A stretch of 58,508 bases of DNA, from assembly GCA_011391405.1 (NCBI GenBank), contig JAABQQ010000293.1, positions 1 through 58,508 on the forward strand, read 5' to 3'. The notes under the pieces are model-generated. The model did no database searches. It was given only the letters and a program-made list of their open reading frames with translations, and was not told the origin of the DNA. Within the stretch, counting starts at the first letter, position 1, and each line of letters opens with the position of its first letter. The translations under genes and the position numbers were made by a program. The stretch comes from Gammaproteobacteria bacterium. Its GTDB lineage: Bacteria; Pseudomonadota; Gammaproteobacteria; Steroidobacterales; Steroidobacteraceae. Shown one piece after another: positions 7,695 through 16,374 of the stretch.

Positions 7695-8380
7695 AGCGAG
7701 GCTCCCTTGCGTTCGAAGAGCATGCCCGTCGAGCCGCGCGCGACGAAAATCGTGAACGCGTGCATCAGCTTGCCGAACGGGAACCACACCAGCAGCAGTT
7801 CCGCCGAGAGCAGGTGGACCGCCAGCAGCCGCTCGTACGGCCATCCGCCCAGGTGCGCGAACGCCGCCATGCCGGTCGCGAGCGGCGCGATAGTGACCAG
7901 CCAGCTGAAGTAGTCGTCGAAGTTGGAGATCAGGCGCTTGACCGGGTTCACGATGCGGTGAATCAGCACCGCCACCAGCGCGGCGATCGAGATGGCGCTC
8001 AGCAAGGTCACGACGCCGTTCGGCAGCGTCGGCCAGTGCAGTCCCGTCAGACCGTGCAGGTCGGTGCCAAACAGGCCGCGCGCGATGTCGGCAAAGAACA
8101 GCACGTGCGGAACATAAAAGAACAGCGTCAGCAGGAAGCCGATGTGAAAGGCGTAGCCCATCACCTCGCCGAACGCCGTGCCGCCCAGGAACTCCTTGCG
8201 CGGCCAGGATCGCAGGGCGATCAACCTGAGCCCTTTCCACGCTGCAGCCTGGCGTGGCTCCGAGAGGTCCTTGCGCGTCCGCAGCAACAACACGCCGAGC
8301 AGGCGCCAGAGCACCCCCACCACGAAGATGACGAGCGACCACTGCAGCGCAGGGCCCCGTGCGAAGTCGAGCAGGTTCAT
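7691..8380 (-). CDS. isp1: Isp1: NarI/DsrM-like cytochrome b membrane subunit
   Basis: A 229-residue membrane protein with about five or six helices. Histidines in F-H-I-G-F-L-L-T-L-F, near V-P-H-V-L-F-F and in A-V-H-L-L-S are candidate haem b ligands as in NarI and DsrM. The ATG at 8380 follows the hynS stop by 1 nt; upstream in-frame starts would run into hynS. It should pass electrons from the periplasmic hydrogenase small subunit across the membrane to Isp2. Confidence 0.87.
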   Translation of the reverse strand: MNLLDFARGPALQWSLVIFVVGVLWRLLGVLLLRTRKDLSEPRQAAAWKGLRLIALRSWPRKEFLGGTAFGEVMGYAFHIGFLLTLFFYVPHVLFFADIARGLFGTDLHGLTGLHWPTLPNGVVTLLSAISIAALVAVLIHRIVNPVKRLISNFDDYFSWLVTIAPLATGMAAFAHLGGWPYERLLAVHLLSAELLLVWFPFGKLMHAFTIFVARGSTGMLFERKGASL

Positions 8381-8381
8381 C

Positions 8382-9431
8382 TCAGGCACCCTCCGCGTCC
8401 TTCTGCCGTCTGCGGGCCAGCGCCGCGGATGCCACGCCGAGTGCCGTGCCCACGCCAACCGCCGTGCCTAACGTCCGTGCCGAGCCCCACTGGCCGGTGG
8501 ACAGCGGCTGGTAAAACCCGCCTTTGTCCCAGAATCCGGGCTCGGAACACCCGATGCAGCCGTGGCCTGCCTCGATCGGGAAACTCGTGCCGTCGTTCCA
8601 CTTCACGGTGGCGCAGGCGTTGTGTGTCGTCGGTCCTCTGCAGCCCAGCTTGTAGAGGCACCAGCCCTGCCGCGCGCCTTCGTCGTCGAAGCTGTCGGCG
8701 AACTGTCCCCGTTCGTAGAACGGGCGCCGGTAGCAACGATCGTGGATCGTCTGGCCGTAGAAAGACCTGGGCCGGCCGAGGGCGTCGAGCTCGGGCAGCT
8801 TGCCGAATGTCAGGTACTGCGTGAGCACGCCCGTGATGACTACCGGGATGGGTGGGCAGCCGGAAACGTTGATGATCGGCTTGTCCTTGACGATCGCCGA
8901 CACTGCGACCGCGCCAGTGGGATTCGGATCGGCACCCGGGATGCCCCCGAACGCTGCACAGCTGCCGAGGGCGACGATTGCGGCGGCGCCGCGCGCCGCT
9001 TCCTGCAGCAGCGAGAGATTGTCGCGGCCGGCGATCGTGCTGAAGCCTTTGTTGCCGGTCGGGATCGAGCCGTCGACGATCAGCAGGTAGCGGCCCCAGT
9101 TCTCCTGCATCGCCGTCTCGCGCGCACGCTCCGCGGCGTCACCCGCGGCGGCCTGCAGCGTGTGCTGGTAGTCGAGCGAGATGCCCTGGAAAATCAGGCT
9201 CTCGAGGGTCGAGCCGTGTGCCCGCGTGATGGATTCCGTGCATCCCGTGCACTCCTGGAACGGCAGCCAGATCACCGAGGGTCGCCGTGCCTGCGCGAGT
9301 GCGGCCGCGACGCGCGGCACCATCGCCGACGACAGTCCCATCAGCGCAGCAGTGGTAGTGCAGAACTGCAGGAAGTCGCGGCGGGTGACTCCGTGCGAGC
9401 GCAGGAATTCGCCGAGCAGCGGTGACGACAT
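8382..9431 (-). CDS. hynS: Isp-type [NiFe] hydrogenase small subunit, Tat-exported
   Basis: A 349-residue subunit with an N-terminal twin-arginine motif (R17-R18, V-T-R-R-D-F-L) and a C-terminal membrane anchor (about 318-342). FeS-cluster cysteines are visible in C-T-G-C (61 and 64), G-S-C-A-A-F, S-G-C-P-P, D-R-C-Y, G-C-R-G and C-I-G-C. The protein faces the periplasm and transfers electrons from the large subunit to Isp1. The ATG at 9431 is preferred over 9479, as it gives a normal-length Tat peptide. A dyad site lies 80 bp upstream. Confidence 0.93.
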   Translation of the reverse strand: MSSPLLGEFLRSHGVTRRDFLQFCTTTAALMGLSSAMVPRVAAALAQARRPSVIWLPFQECTGCTESITRAHGSTLESLIFQGISLDYQHTLQAAAGDAAERARETAMQENWGRYLLIVDGSIPTGNKGFSTIAGRDNLSLLQEAARGAAAIVALGSCAAFGGIPGADPNPTGAVAVSAIVKDKPIINVSGCPPIPVVITGVLTQYLTFGKLPELDALGRPRSFYGQTIHDRCYRRPFYERGQFADSFDDEGARQGWCLYKLGCRGPTTHNACATVKWNDGTSFPIEAGHGCIGCSEPGFWDKGGFYQPLSTGQWGSARTLGTAVGVGTALGVASAALARRRQKDAEGA

Positions 9432-9510
9432 GACGCTTTCCCTCAACGCTCCTGTCGGCGCTCCTCTACTCGCCGTCATGCGAGGGGATAGGCATGGTCC
9501 GTCAGGGCGT

Positions 9511-9526
9511 ATTAGCTTGCCCTGAT
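9511..9526. promoter_or_regulatory. ArsR-type dyad upstream of hynS
   Basis: ATTAG-N6-CTGAT, nine of ten positions of the shared dyad, in the 150-bp gap between the hydrogenase protease gene and hynS. It overlaps a separate 7-bp perfect inverted repeat (TCAGGGC at 9502-9508, GCCCTGA at 9519-9525), which could also form a hairpin, so the two readings compete. Confidence 0.5.
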
Positions 9527-9581
9527 GTATTGGTGTGAAACTGTACGTAACTGCCGCAACTTCGCGACGGCCGCGGCAAGG

Positions 9582-10061
9582 CTAGTCGCTGCGGGCGTCC
9601 GACTGCCACGCCTCGAGGATCGTGCGGGCGTGCGCGGCCGCCGGCGCAATCGACGCCTGCAGCGACGGGCTGAGCGACGAGCCGATCGCCACCCGCTGCG
9701 GCTGCACGCCGACGAAAGCCCTCCGTGTGGGCAATGTGCCGGTGAGCCGGGCCGCATCGAGCAGGTCGCGGATGCCGACCTCGTGGACCGAGCCGCGGGC
9801 GTTGCGAAAGAAGGCATCCATGTCCGTGCCATGCAGCACGCGCAGGTCGCCCGGGGCACCGCCGAGCTGTGCCGCGTCGAGTACCAGCACTGCATCACAG
9901 TGCTCGAAACGCGGCAGTAGCAGCAGGCTCAGGGTACCTGCATCGAGGTAGTCGACGTCGTCGAGCGCCGGTTGTTGCCCTGACAGAGCCTCGAGCACAC
10001 GCAGGCCCACGCCGTCGTCGGACATCAGCGGGTTGCCGACCCCGAGTACGAGGGTGCGCAT
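9582..10061 (-). CDS. hynD: [NiFe] hydrogenase maturation protease (HyaD/HupD/HynD family)
   Basis: A 159-residue endopeptidase that trims the large-subunit C terminus after nickel insertion. It has the family start M-R-T-L-V-L-G-V-G-N-P-L-M-S-D-D-G-V-G; the Asp-rich loop and D-A-G-T-L-S contribute nickel-sensing carboxylates in this family. The ATG at 10061 begins the conserved strand; the longer reading from 10148 adds an Arg-rich non-family stretch. It follows the unknown gene by 13 nt and so is probably read from the sHdr side rather than from the hydrogenase promoter. Confidence 0.9.
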   Translation of the reverse strand: MRTLVLGVGNPLMSDDGVGLRVLEALSGQQPALDDVDYLDAGTLSLLLLPRFEHCDAVLVLDAAQLGGAPGDLRVLHGTDMDAFFRNARGSVHEVGIRDLLDAARLTGTLPTRRAFVGVQPQRVAIGSSLSPSLQASIAPAAAHARTILEAWQSDARSD

Positions 10062-10074
10062 TCCGGTGTTCCCG

Positions 10075-10512
10075 TCAGCCGATCTCTTGCGGTTCCGCCT
10101 GCTGCCGGATCGGTCGGGACGCGCAACAGAAGTCGCCGAGCGCCGCAACCTGCATCTTGCCGGTCACGAACAGGAACAGGTGCCTGGCCACCAGCGTCAT
10201 CATCATCTGCCGTTGCGGCGTTTCGGGATGCTGCGGATCCGACGTGATCAGGTTGTGGTGGTAGGCGAGTTCGCGGCAGGTTTCACGGCAGGCATTGAAA
10301 CTGGGGTCATCCGTGCAGCCCTGGCGGTGCAGGGCGAGCAGGCGAAAACCCTCGCGGGTTTCCTGCGTGGGCACGAGGTCCTTGGCACTGACCCAATGTT
10401 CCAGCACTGCCTCGCCGAGTTCCACCAGCTCCGCCGCGGTGCCTGGGCCGGGACCACTGGCGCCGGCCTCGAGTGCGTCGAGGCGTTGTTCGATCTCCGC
10501 GAGCGGCTTCAC
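10075..10512 (-). CDS. Uncharacterised protein coupled to sHdrB2
   Basis: A 145-residue soluble protein I do not recognise. Its ATG overlaps the sHdrB2 stop (ATGA at 10509-10512), so it belongs to the sHdr operon. The first ~50 residues look helical and acidic (E-I-E-Q-R-L-D-A-L-E); cysteines sit in R-Q-G-C-T-D-D, N-A-C-R-E-T-C-R and D-F-C-C-A-S, five in all, with several His nearby. The cysteines could hold metal or act as thiols. It could be an accessory sHdr protein or relate to the hydrogenase protease that follows; neither is shown. Confidence 0.75.
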   Translation of the reverse strand: MKPLAEIEQRLDALEAGASGPGPGTAAELVELGEAVLEHWVSAKDLVPTQETREGFRLLALHRQGCTDDPSFNACRETCRELAYHHNLITSDPQHPETPQRQMMMTLVARHLFLFVTGKMQVAALGDFCCASRPIRQQAEPQEIG

Positions 10513-11444
10513 GCGATGCCTTTCTCACGCAGGAACGCGAGCGAATCCGAGATGTTCTCGTGCACGCCGACCTCTCGCGGGGACAGCCCGAGCGCAAGGC
10601 CGAGCAATTGCGTGAAGTAGAGGATCTTGACCTTCGTCGGCTGGTTGAACTTCTTCTCGGCCCGCACCTGGTGCATCTCCAGGCCGGAGTGGCACGTCGG
10701 GCACTCGGTGGCGATCACCTCGGCGCCGGCGGCTTCCGCGGTGCGCAGGATGTTCAGCACGAGCTTGGTGGAGGTGTCGCTGTCCGAGAGCGTGTGCGCA
10801 CCGCCGCAACAAGCCGTCTTCAACGGGAACTCGACGTTGACGGCGCCGGCGGCGCCGAGCAGGTCGTCCATGAAATGCGGCTTGAAGGTGGACTCGGTGC
10901 CTGGGCCCTTGTCCTTCTCCGGGAAGATATGTCGCGGCCGTGTGTACATGCAGCCATAGTAATTGGCGACTTTCAGCCCCTGCAGCGAGCCCTTGAGCCG
11001 CTGTTTCAACCCGTCTTCACCGATGCCGTGCATGATCCAGTCGAGCGCGTGGATGGTCTCGACCTGGCCGGCCTGGTAGGTCGCGTGCCCCGCCTTTTGC
11101 GACAGGCGATCGACCACTTCTACGCTGGTCGGGTCGTGCGCGAGGTCGTATTCCGCTTTCTTCAGATTGTGGTAACAGCCGTTACACGGCGCCATCACCA
11201 CGTCCATCTTCATTTCGGTGGCGGCGATGGCCATGACCCGCGACGACAGGTACGTCTGCAGCTTCGGGTCGATGTTCTTGACCTCCATCGCGCCGCAGCA
11301 GTTCCAGTTCTTCACTTCGACGAGGTCGAGGCCGAGCGCCTTGCCGACCTGCTGGGTCGACCGGTTGTAGGAGTGCGCTGTGCCTTCGAGCGCGCAGCCC
11401 GGGTAATACGCGACCTTCTGGTACTTGTCCTTGGCAGTGGTCAT
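10509..11444 (-). CDS. shdrB2: sHdrB2: CCG-domain subunit of sulfur-oxidising Hdr-like complex
   Basis: A 311-residue HdrB-type protein with two complete CCG modules. The first uses Y-P-G-C, N-W-N-C-C-G and A-P-C-N-G-C; the second uses Y-Y-G-C, T-A-C-C-G-G and C-P-T-C. In HdrB such sites hold noncubane [4Fe-4S] clusters that act on disulfides; in sHdr they are thought to handle protein-bound sulfane sulfur. It is cytoplasmic. The ATG at 11444 overlaps the sHdrC2 stop by 4 nt, so the longer reading from 11684 was rejected. Confidence 0.92.
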   Translation of the reverse strand: MTTAKDKYQKVAYYPGCALEGTAHSYNRSTQQVGKALGLDLVEVKNWNCCGAMEVKNIDPKLQTYLSSRVMAIAATEMKMDVVMAPCNGCYHNLKKAEYDLAHDPTSVEVVDRLSQKAGHATYQAGQVETIHALDWIMHGIGEDGLKQRLKGSLQGLKVANYYGCMYTRPRHIFPEKDKGPGTESTFKPHFMDDLLGAAGAVNVEFPLKTACCGGAHTLSDSDTSTKLVLNILRTAEAAGAEVIATECPTCHSGLEMHQVRAEKKFNQPTKVKILYFTQLLGLALGLSPREVGVHENISDSLAFLREKGIA

Positions 11445-12235
11445 GAGCGCGCTCCTTCGCCTGCCGTGGCCGGCCCGGCATCGCGTTTCGCTGCCTCGAT
11501 CAGCGCGTCGAGACCGAGTGCCCGGCGTCGCTTGTGTTCCTGCTCGTGGACGTACTCCTCGATGGCGGCGCGGGCACCGGACCAGCCGCTGGTGCGAGGC
11601 GCAACGAGTGTCGCGAGTCCAAGCTTTGTCAGCATGCCTACGGGCAGGTGCCGCAACATCCGCTTTATCATCTCGATGAGCCATGGCTGGTTCAGGCTCT
11701 GGCCCGTGCGCTTGAAGAAGCGCTGCATGACCCGGCCTTCCTCGATCTTGCCGTGCTGGAAGACCTGCTCCGAGAACACTTCGTCGAACACCATCGAAGG
11801 CGACGGTTTGACGTGGCCCTTGAGTTCCAGCCAGTGGGAGAGGGCCTTCATCACGCCTTCCGGCACCACGTCACGCGGGCAGGCGTAGGTGCATTTGTTG
11901 CAGGAGACGCACTGCCAGATGATGTCCTTGTCGCGCAGGATCTCCGATTCCATCCCGATGCGGACCAGGTAGATCCAGTGACGCGGGTTGAACTCGGGGT
12001 TGATCGCATTGACGGTGCAGGAATTGGTGCAGGAACCGCACTGCCAGCAGCGGTGCACGTTCTCGCCGCCGGGCAGCGCAGCGATCTCGTCCTGCATGGC
12101 CTCGTTGTAGTCCGAAACCACCCGGGTCTGGATGAACGTGCTCCAGTGGCCGGAAACATCCACCCCGTCCACCACGAGCTGGTCGTGGGTCGTGAGGTTC
12201 TCCGGGCGTATCAGTGACTGCTCATGGATGGGCAT
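11441..12235 (-). CDS. shdrC2: sHdrC2: ferredoxin-like subunit of sHdr complex
   Basis: A 264-residue HdrC-type electron carrier. Two [4Fe-4S] motifs are visible: C-W-Q-C-G-S-C-T-N-S-C near residue 63 and C-V-S-C-N-K-C-T-Y-A-C-P near residue 109. The C-terminal ~100 residues are helical and basic. It starts 12 nt after the preceding sHdrH-position gene and overlaps sHdrB2 (ATGA). It would connect sHdrB2 with the flavin subunit sHdrA. Confidence 0.92.
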   Translation of the reverse strand: MPIHEQSLIRPENLTTHDQLVVDGVDVSGHWSTFIQTRVVSDYNEAMQDEIAALPGGENVHRCWQCGSCTNSCTVNAINPEFNPRHWIYLVRIGMESEILRDKDIIWQCVSCNKCTYACPRDVVPEGVMKALSHWLELKGHVKPSPSMVFDEVFSEQVFQHGKIEEGRVMQRFFKRTGQSLNQPWLIEMIKRMLRHLPVGMLTKLGLATLVAPRTSGWSGARAAIEEYVHEQEHKRRRALGLDALIEAAKRDAGPATAGEGARS

Positions 12236-12247
12236 GGGCTTGCCTTT

Positions 12248-13126
12248 TCAGCCGGAGACCGGCGGGCTGGATGGGTCGGCGACGCTGAGCGCCTCGCCGT
12301 CGATGGTCTTGATTCGCAGGCGGCCAGTGCCGGGACGGATGCCGTCGAGTCCGAGCAGGCGCCGCGAGTGCAGCATCGGGTCCTCCGGTGCGGTGAAGTC
12401 CGTGCGCAGGTAACTGCCGCCCTGCTCGCCGATGTATCCCGCGTAGACCTGCGCGCAGAGCATGTCGACAAACTGCAGCACGTCGCGGAATACGCCGTTG
12501 CCGCTCAGGAACTGGCTCAATTCCGCGCGCAGGACCAGGAACGTCGCGTAATCGTCGCGTGCGGCGATCGTGACGTGGTCGACGTCGGGGGCGTGCCAGA
12601 TCTCCCGCAGCACTCCGGTGTTGATGCCGGCATCCCAGACCCAGCGGGTCATGAGTGGATAGCGTTCGGGGTCGCTGTTGTGCAGCAACTCGGCCGCGAA
12701 GTCGCGCGTCCAGCGATGCGCGTCGTCCTGCGGGAAGCCGGCGCAGAACGCCCGGATTCGCGTATCCGTACCGGACGTGTCGTCGGTGGGTTCGAGCAAG
12801 GTTGCGATGGCACTGCGCAATCCGCTGAACAGGGGCTCCGCAAGCCAGGGCACGATGCGCCGTCGTACCGTTGGCAGGAATGCGCAAAGCGGCATGAATG
12901 CCGCCGCTTCGATCTGCCGTGCACGCTGCCCATCCTGGGAGAGGAGCGCTTCGCGGAAGAGGGTTTGCTTGAGCTTCAATGCGTCGACGTAGCGCTCCAC
13001 GCCGCCGTGGTCATCGGCGCCTTGAACGAGGGCCTCGAACGCCCGTCGCAGGCGCGGGCCGCTCAGGTCGAGTTGCGGCCCTTCCGGCACCACCGGAACG
13101 CTCGCGCGGGATGAACGGCCGAACAT
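12248..13126 (-). CDS. Conserved uncharacterised sHdr-cluster protein (sHdrH position)
   Basis: A 292-residue soluble protein between sHdrA and sHdrC2, the position of the conserved 'Hyp'/sHdrH gene of type I sHdr clusters. No cofactor motif, signal peptide or membrane helix is evident; it looks mostly helical, with only a few Cys and a Trp/Arg-rich central part. The ATG at 13126 is preceded by AGGCGG and leaves 14 nt to the sHdrA stop; the longer reading upstream is antisense-like, low-complexity Arg/Gly and is rejected. The function is unknown, but the operon position argues for a structural or assembly role. Confidence 0.82.
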   Translation of the reverse strand: MFGRSSRASVPVVPEGPQLDLSGPRLRRAFEALVQGADDHGGVERYVDALKLKQTLFREALLSQDGQRARQIEAAAFMPLCAFLPTVRRRIVPWLAEPLFSGLRSAIATLLEPTDDTSGTDTRIRAFCAGFPQDDAHRWTRDFAAELLHNSDPERYPLMTRWVWDAGINTGVLREIWHAPDVDHVTIAARDDYATFLVLRAELSQFLSGNGVFRDVLQFVDMLCAQVYAGYIGEQGGSYLRTDFTAPEDPMLHSRRLLGLDGIRPGTGRLRIKTIDGEALSVADPSSPPVSG

Positions 13127-13140
13127 TCCGCCTGCCGCCG

Positions 13141-14187
13141 TCAGGCGCGCGCGCGCGCCGGCTGCAGCAAGCCGAGCGCAGCCAGCGCGGCCGCATGACC
13201 CTGCGCGATGGAGTCGTCGATCGTCTCCGGTCCGCATGCCGCACCGGCGACGAACACGCCGGCACGCGAGGCTTCCGCCGTGTTGCCGTAGGCGTTGCCG
13301 CGCGCGACGTAGCCGTGGCGCTCGAGGTCGATGCCGAACGTCGAGGCGATCGACTTGTTGTCCACGTTCGGATCCATGCCAATGGCGTGGACCACCATGT
13401 CGAACGGGATCGTGATCGGGCGCTTGACGAGCGTGTCCTCGCCCTTGACCACGAGTTGTTCGCCGTTGGACGTGACCTCCGCAATGCGCGCCTTGATGTA
13501 CTTGACCTTGAATTCCTCCTGGCTGCGCCAGTAGTACTTGGTCTCGTACAGGCCGTAGGTGCGGATGTCCATGTAATAGATGTAGACGTGGCAGTCGGGG
13601 AGTTCCTCGCGAATCTCCATGGCCATGTTCGCCGACACGGTGCAGCAGATCTTCGAGCACCACTCGCGGCCGATCTGGCGGTCACGCGAGCCCACGCACA
13701 GCAGGATCGCCACGCGCTTCGGCTTGCGGCCGTCCGACGGGCAGCGCACACCTTTGCCGGAGGAAATCATCTGCTCGACCTGCGTGGTCGTGACCACGTC
13801 CGGGAACGTGCCGAAGCCCCATTCCGGCTTGTTCACCGAGTCGAAGTGCGTGAAGCCGGTGCACAGGATCGCGGCAGCCGCATCGACGCTGGTGCCGTTG
13901 CTGAGCCGGGCACTGAAGGCGCCTGGCTGGCCCGCGAAGGATTCCACTTGCGCGCCCGTCTGCACGTCGACCAGCGGGTCGTTGCGCACGCGATCGACCA
14001 TGCCGCCAATCGCATCGCGGGCCCACTCGCCCGACGGCACCAGCTTGGCGTACCCGGACAGGATCGGCGCGCCGCCGAGCCGGTCCTGCTTTTCCACCAG
14101 GACGCTGTTCTGTCCGACACGGGCGAGCGCGTGCGCGGCCGCAAGGCCCGCCGGTCCGCCCCCGACGATGAGGATTGGCTTGTTCAT
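13141..14187 (-). CDS. shdrA: sHdrA: FAD-binding subunit of sHdr complex
   Basis: A 348-residue flavoprotein beginning I-L-I-V-G-G-G-P-A-G-L-A-A-A, a Rossmann FAD site. The motif W-C-S-K-I-C-C near residue 170, with the preceding L-L-C-V-G-S-R-D, provides the [4Fe-4S] ligands typical of HdrA-like proteins. It lacks the extra ferredoxin domains of methanogen HdrA, consistent with the shorter sHdr form. The start overlaps the sHdrB1 stop by 4 nt. It is the central electron-splitting or relay subunit of the complex. Confidence 0.92.
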   Translation of the reverse strand: MNKPILIVGGGPAGLAAAHALARVGQNSVLVEKQDRLGGAPILSGYAKLVPSGEWARDAIGGMVDRVRNDPLVDVQTGAQVESFAGQPGAFSARLSNGTSVDAAAAILCTGFTHFDSVNKPEWGFGTFPDVVTTTQVEQMISSGKGVRCPSDGRKPKRVAILLCVGSRDRQIGREWCSKICCTVSANMAMEIREELPDCHVYIYYMDIRTYGLYETKYYWRSQEEFKVKYIKARIAEVTSNGEQLVVKGEDTLVKRPITIPFDMVVHAIGMDPNVDNKSIASTFGIDLERHGYVARGNAYGNTAEASRAGVFVAGAACGPETIDDSIAQGHAAALAALGLLQPARARA

Positions 14188-15542
14188 TTTGCTGCTTCGA
14201 TCTGCTTGTAGCCTGGACCCGAGGTGATCATTCGCCGCGGGTCGTAGAGGGTTTCGATGCGTCCCGCCGCCACTTCCTTGAGGTAGGCCTCGAACTCGGC
14301 CTTCTTGGCGCGCCAGTCGATGCCGATTTTTTCCATCAAGGTCTCGGTGGATGAGGCGTGCCAGTGCGACTGCACGATCTTGTACGGATGCGCGCCGCAG
14401 ACCATGGCGGCGAACTGGCAGTCGGCAAGCACAGGCACGTCGACGGGATTGCCGCCCGCCTTGCTGATCCACTGGTTCTTGTCGAGCGTGGTGATGCAGC
14501 CCGTGTCGTGGCCGATCATGACGTCGGCATGCGCCTCGTCCTGCACGACCCGGAGCTTGCGGTCGATGGCGAACGAACGCGTGAACTCGCGCTCGGAAAT
14601 GATGTGGCGGAAGCCGAAGCCGCAGCAGTCGTACCACGTCCGGTAGTCGATGACCTGGGTGCCGAGCGACTGCATGATGCCGGTGGACACGGCGACCCGG
14701 TTGCCGTCGAGCACGTCGTCGTCATAGACCACGTCCTCCGGCACCATCTTGTAGACGTGGCATGCGGGATGGATCGTCGCGCGGATGTTGCTGCAGTCGA
14801 TCTCCTGGTGGTTTACGACCTGGCCACGCATGACGTGCAGCCACTCGGAGTAGTGCACGACCTCTTCCGGGATGAGGAGCTTGCCGTCGACCAGGCGGCC
14901 GAGCTTGCCGAGGATCCTGGTCACGCTCTCGCGCAACTTGGCCGAGCGCAGCAGGTAGCCGCGGACTTCCTTGTAGTTGCCGAACGAGGTTCCGCAGTGC
15001 ACCAGCGGGTAGTAATAGCTGGCCGGCAGCCCCTGCGCCTTCGCGGCGACGTAGGCCTGGTGGAAATTGCGCAGGAAGACGGCCGCCAGGCTCTCGATGT
15101 TGCCGATGCCGGAGCCATGGTAGTTCCACGCGGTGCACGAGGTCTGGTCCGTCTCGTCCAGGTACTCGATGCCCATCTTGTTCATGAGCCAGAGTAGCGA
15201 GGCGGGGTAGCCGGGAATGTTGCCGCACTGGCCGCAGGATTTGTGGTGCCAGAGACGGGTGGTCGGGATCTTCTTGTCCCACCCATACAGTGTCTTGACC
15301 ATCACGGGCTGGTGCTCGTCGCTCACCCGGTGGACGACGATCTCGCCTTCCTTCTCCAGCTGCCACATGAGGTCGCGCACGTCTTCCACGCGGTCCTTCT
15401 GCGTCAGCATCGAACGCTTGTCGATCACCTGCTCGACCCAGGCCGTGGCCGTGTTCGCGTCCTTGCGTGTCAGTTTCACTTCACGCCATTCGGGGCCGTG
15501 GCCCGTGAAGCGCTCACCAGGAATCTTGCTGTCCGTCGTCAT
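14184..15542 (-). CDS. shdrB1: sHdrB1: large HdrB-like subunit with one degenerate CCG site
   Basis: A 452-residue HdrB-type protein, longer than sHdrB2. An N-terminal S-C-G-Q-C-G (near residue 100) and a C-terminal site with H-P-A-C-H, Y-D-C-C-G-F and G-H-D-T-G-C are visible; the last CxxC is reduced to a single Cys, so the two cluster sites are unlike canonical CCG sites. This asymmetry is a known feature of sHdrB1. The ATG at 15542 has GGAGGA about 9 nt upstream. It lies 58 nt downstream of sHdrC1. Confidence 0.9.
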   Translation of the reverse strand: MTTDSKIPGERFTGHGPEWREVKLTRKDANTATAWVEQVIDKRSMLTQKDRVEDVRDLMWQLEKEGEIVVHRVSDEHQPVMVKTLYGWDKKIPTTRLWHHKSCGQCGNIPGYPASLLWLMNKMGIEYLDETDQTSCTAWNYHGSGIGNIESLAAVFLRNFHQAYVAAKAQGLPASYYYPLVHCGTSFGNYKEVRGYLLRSAKLRESVTRILGKLGRLVDGKLLIPEEVVHYSEWLHVMRGQVVNHQEIDCSNIRATIHPACHVYKMVPEDVVYDDDVLDGNRVAVSTGIMQSLGTQVIDYRTWYDCCGFGFRHIISEREFTRSFAIDRKLRVVQDEAHADVMIGHDTGCITTLDKNQWISKAGGNPVDVPVLADCQFAAMVCGAHPYKIVQSHWHASSTETLMEKIGIDWRAKKAEFEAYLKEVAAGRIETLYDPRRMITSGPGYKQIEAAK

Positions 15543-15600
15543 GGTCCGTCTCCTCCCAAGCGTGTCTGCGTCAGGGTCATGGCTGCAGGTGCGTGGCCTG

Positions 15601-16344
15601 CTATTCCTCTGCCTGTTCCTCGAGCCATTCCTCGAGCTCGTCGCGTTTCTCCTCCATGATGTCGGCGATGACGTCATGCAGGTTCTTGTCGATCGTCTTC
15701 AGGCTGCCGAGCACGCCCGTCTCTTCCCAGATGGTGTAGAGCTCGACGGACGTCTTGAGATTCACTTCCCAGGCCGTCTTGGTCGTGTGCAGCGTGGGCA
15801 TGGGGATCGCCTTGCGCAGGATCGCGAGCGGCGCATCTACCTTGGAGATGTTCGGCCCCCAGTCGGGGAAGCCTTCCTTGTTGATCATGTCCGGCGCGAG
15901 CTGGTTGCCCGTCGAGATCAGCTTGAGCATCACGCGGCTGAACGGCCGCAGCACGTTCTTGGCCGACTCCATGCCGTGCTTGATCGCCACCTCGCGCATG
16001 ACCATGACGAGGCCGCCCGGCGAGTTGCCGAAGGGACAGCGCGCGGCGCAGGTGTAGCACTGGGCGCAGGCCCAGATCTTCTCCTGCATGGCGTCGTAGA
16101 TGCCCTCCAGGTTCTCGGTCCACAGCAGCTGGACGATTTCGCGCGGGCTGTAATCGTAGTAATGCGCGGAAGGGCAGGTGGCCGTGCAGATGCCGCAGTT
16201 GAGGCAGCCGTTCAGCTCGTGGTCGAAGCGCATGTCCGACTGGATGTCGGAGAAGATCGCCTCGAGCTGCTTACGGTCGACCGCCGGCGTGTCCGAGACC
16301 GGGTCGCCGATGAACTCCTGTACGCGTGTGCCGGCGTGTTCCAT
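15601..16344 (-). CDS. shdrC1: sHdrC1: ferredoxin-like subunit of sHdr complex
   Basis: A 247-residue HdrC-type protein with two [4Fe-4S] motifs, C-L-N-C-G-I-C-T-A-T-C-P (near residue 47) and C-A-Q-C-Y-T-C-A-A-R-C-P (near 92). The tail is strongly acidic (E-E-W-L-E-E-Q-A-E-E), unlike the basic tail of sHdrC2. GGAGGGG precedes the ATG at 16344. It is the first of the six sHdr genes and follows dsrE by 30 nt. Confidence 0.92.
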   Translation of the reverse strand: MEHAGTRVQEFIGDPVSDTPAVDRKQLEAIFSDIQSDMRFDHELNGCLNCGICTATCPSAHYYDYSPREIVQLLWTENLEGIYDAMQEKIWACAQCYTCAARCPFGNSPGGLVMVMREVAIKHGMESAKNVLRPFSRVMLKLISTGNQLAPDMINKEGFPDWGPNISKVDAPLAILRKAIPMPTLHTTKTAWEVNLKTSVELYTIWEETGVLGSLKTIDKNLHDVIADIMEEKRDELEEWLEEQAEE

Positions 16345-16374
16345 GTCCCCTCCCGATCCGCTACGGCCGCAAGC

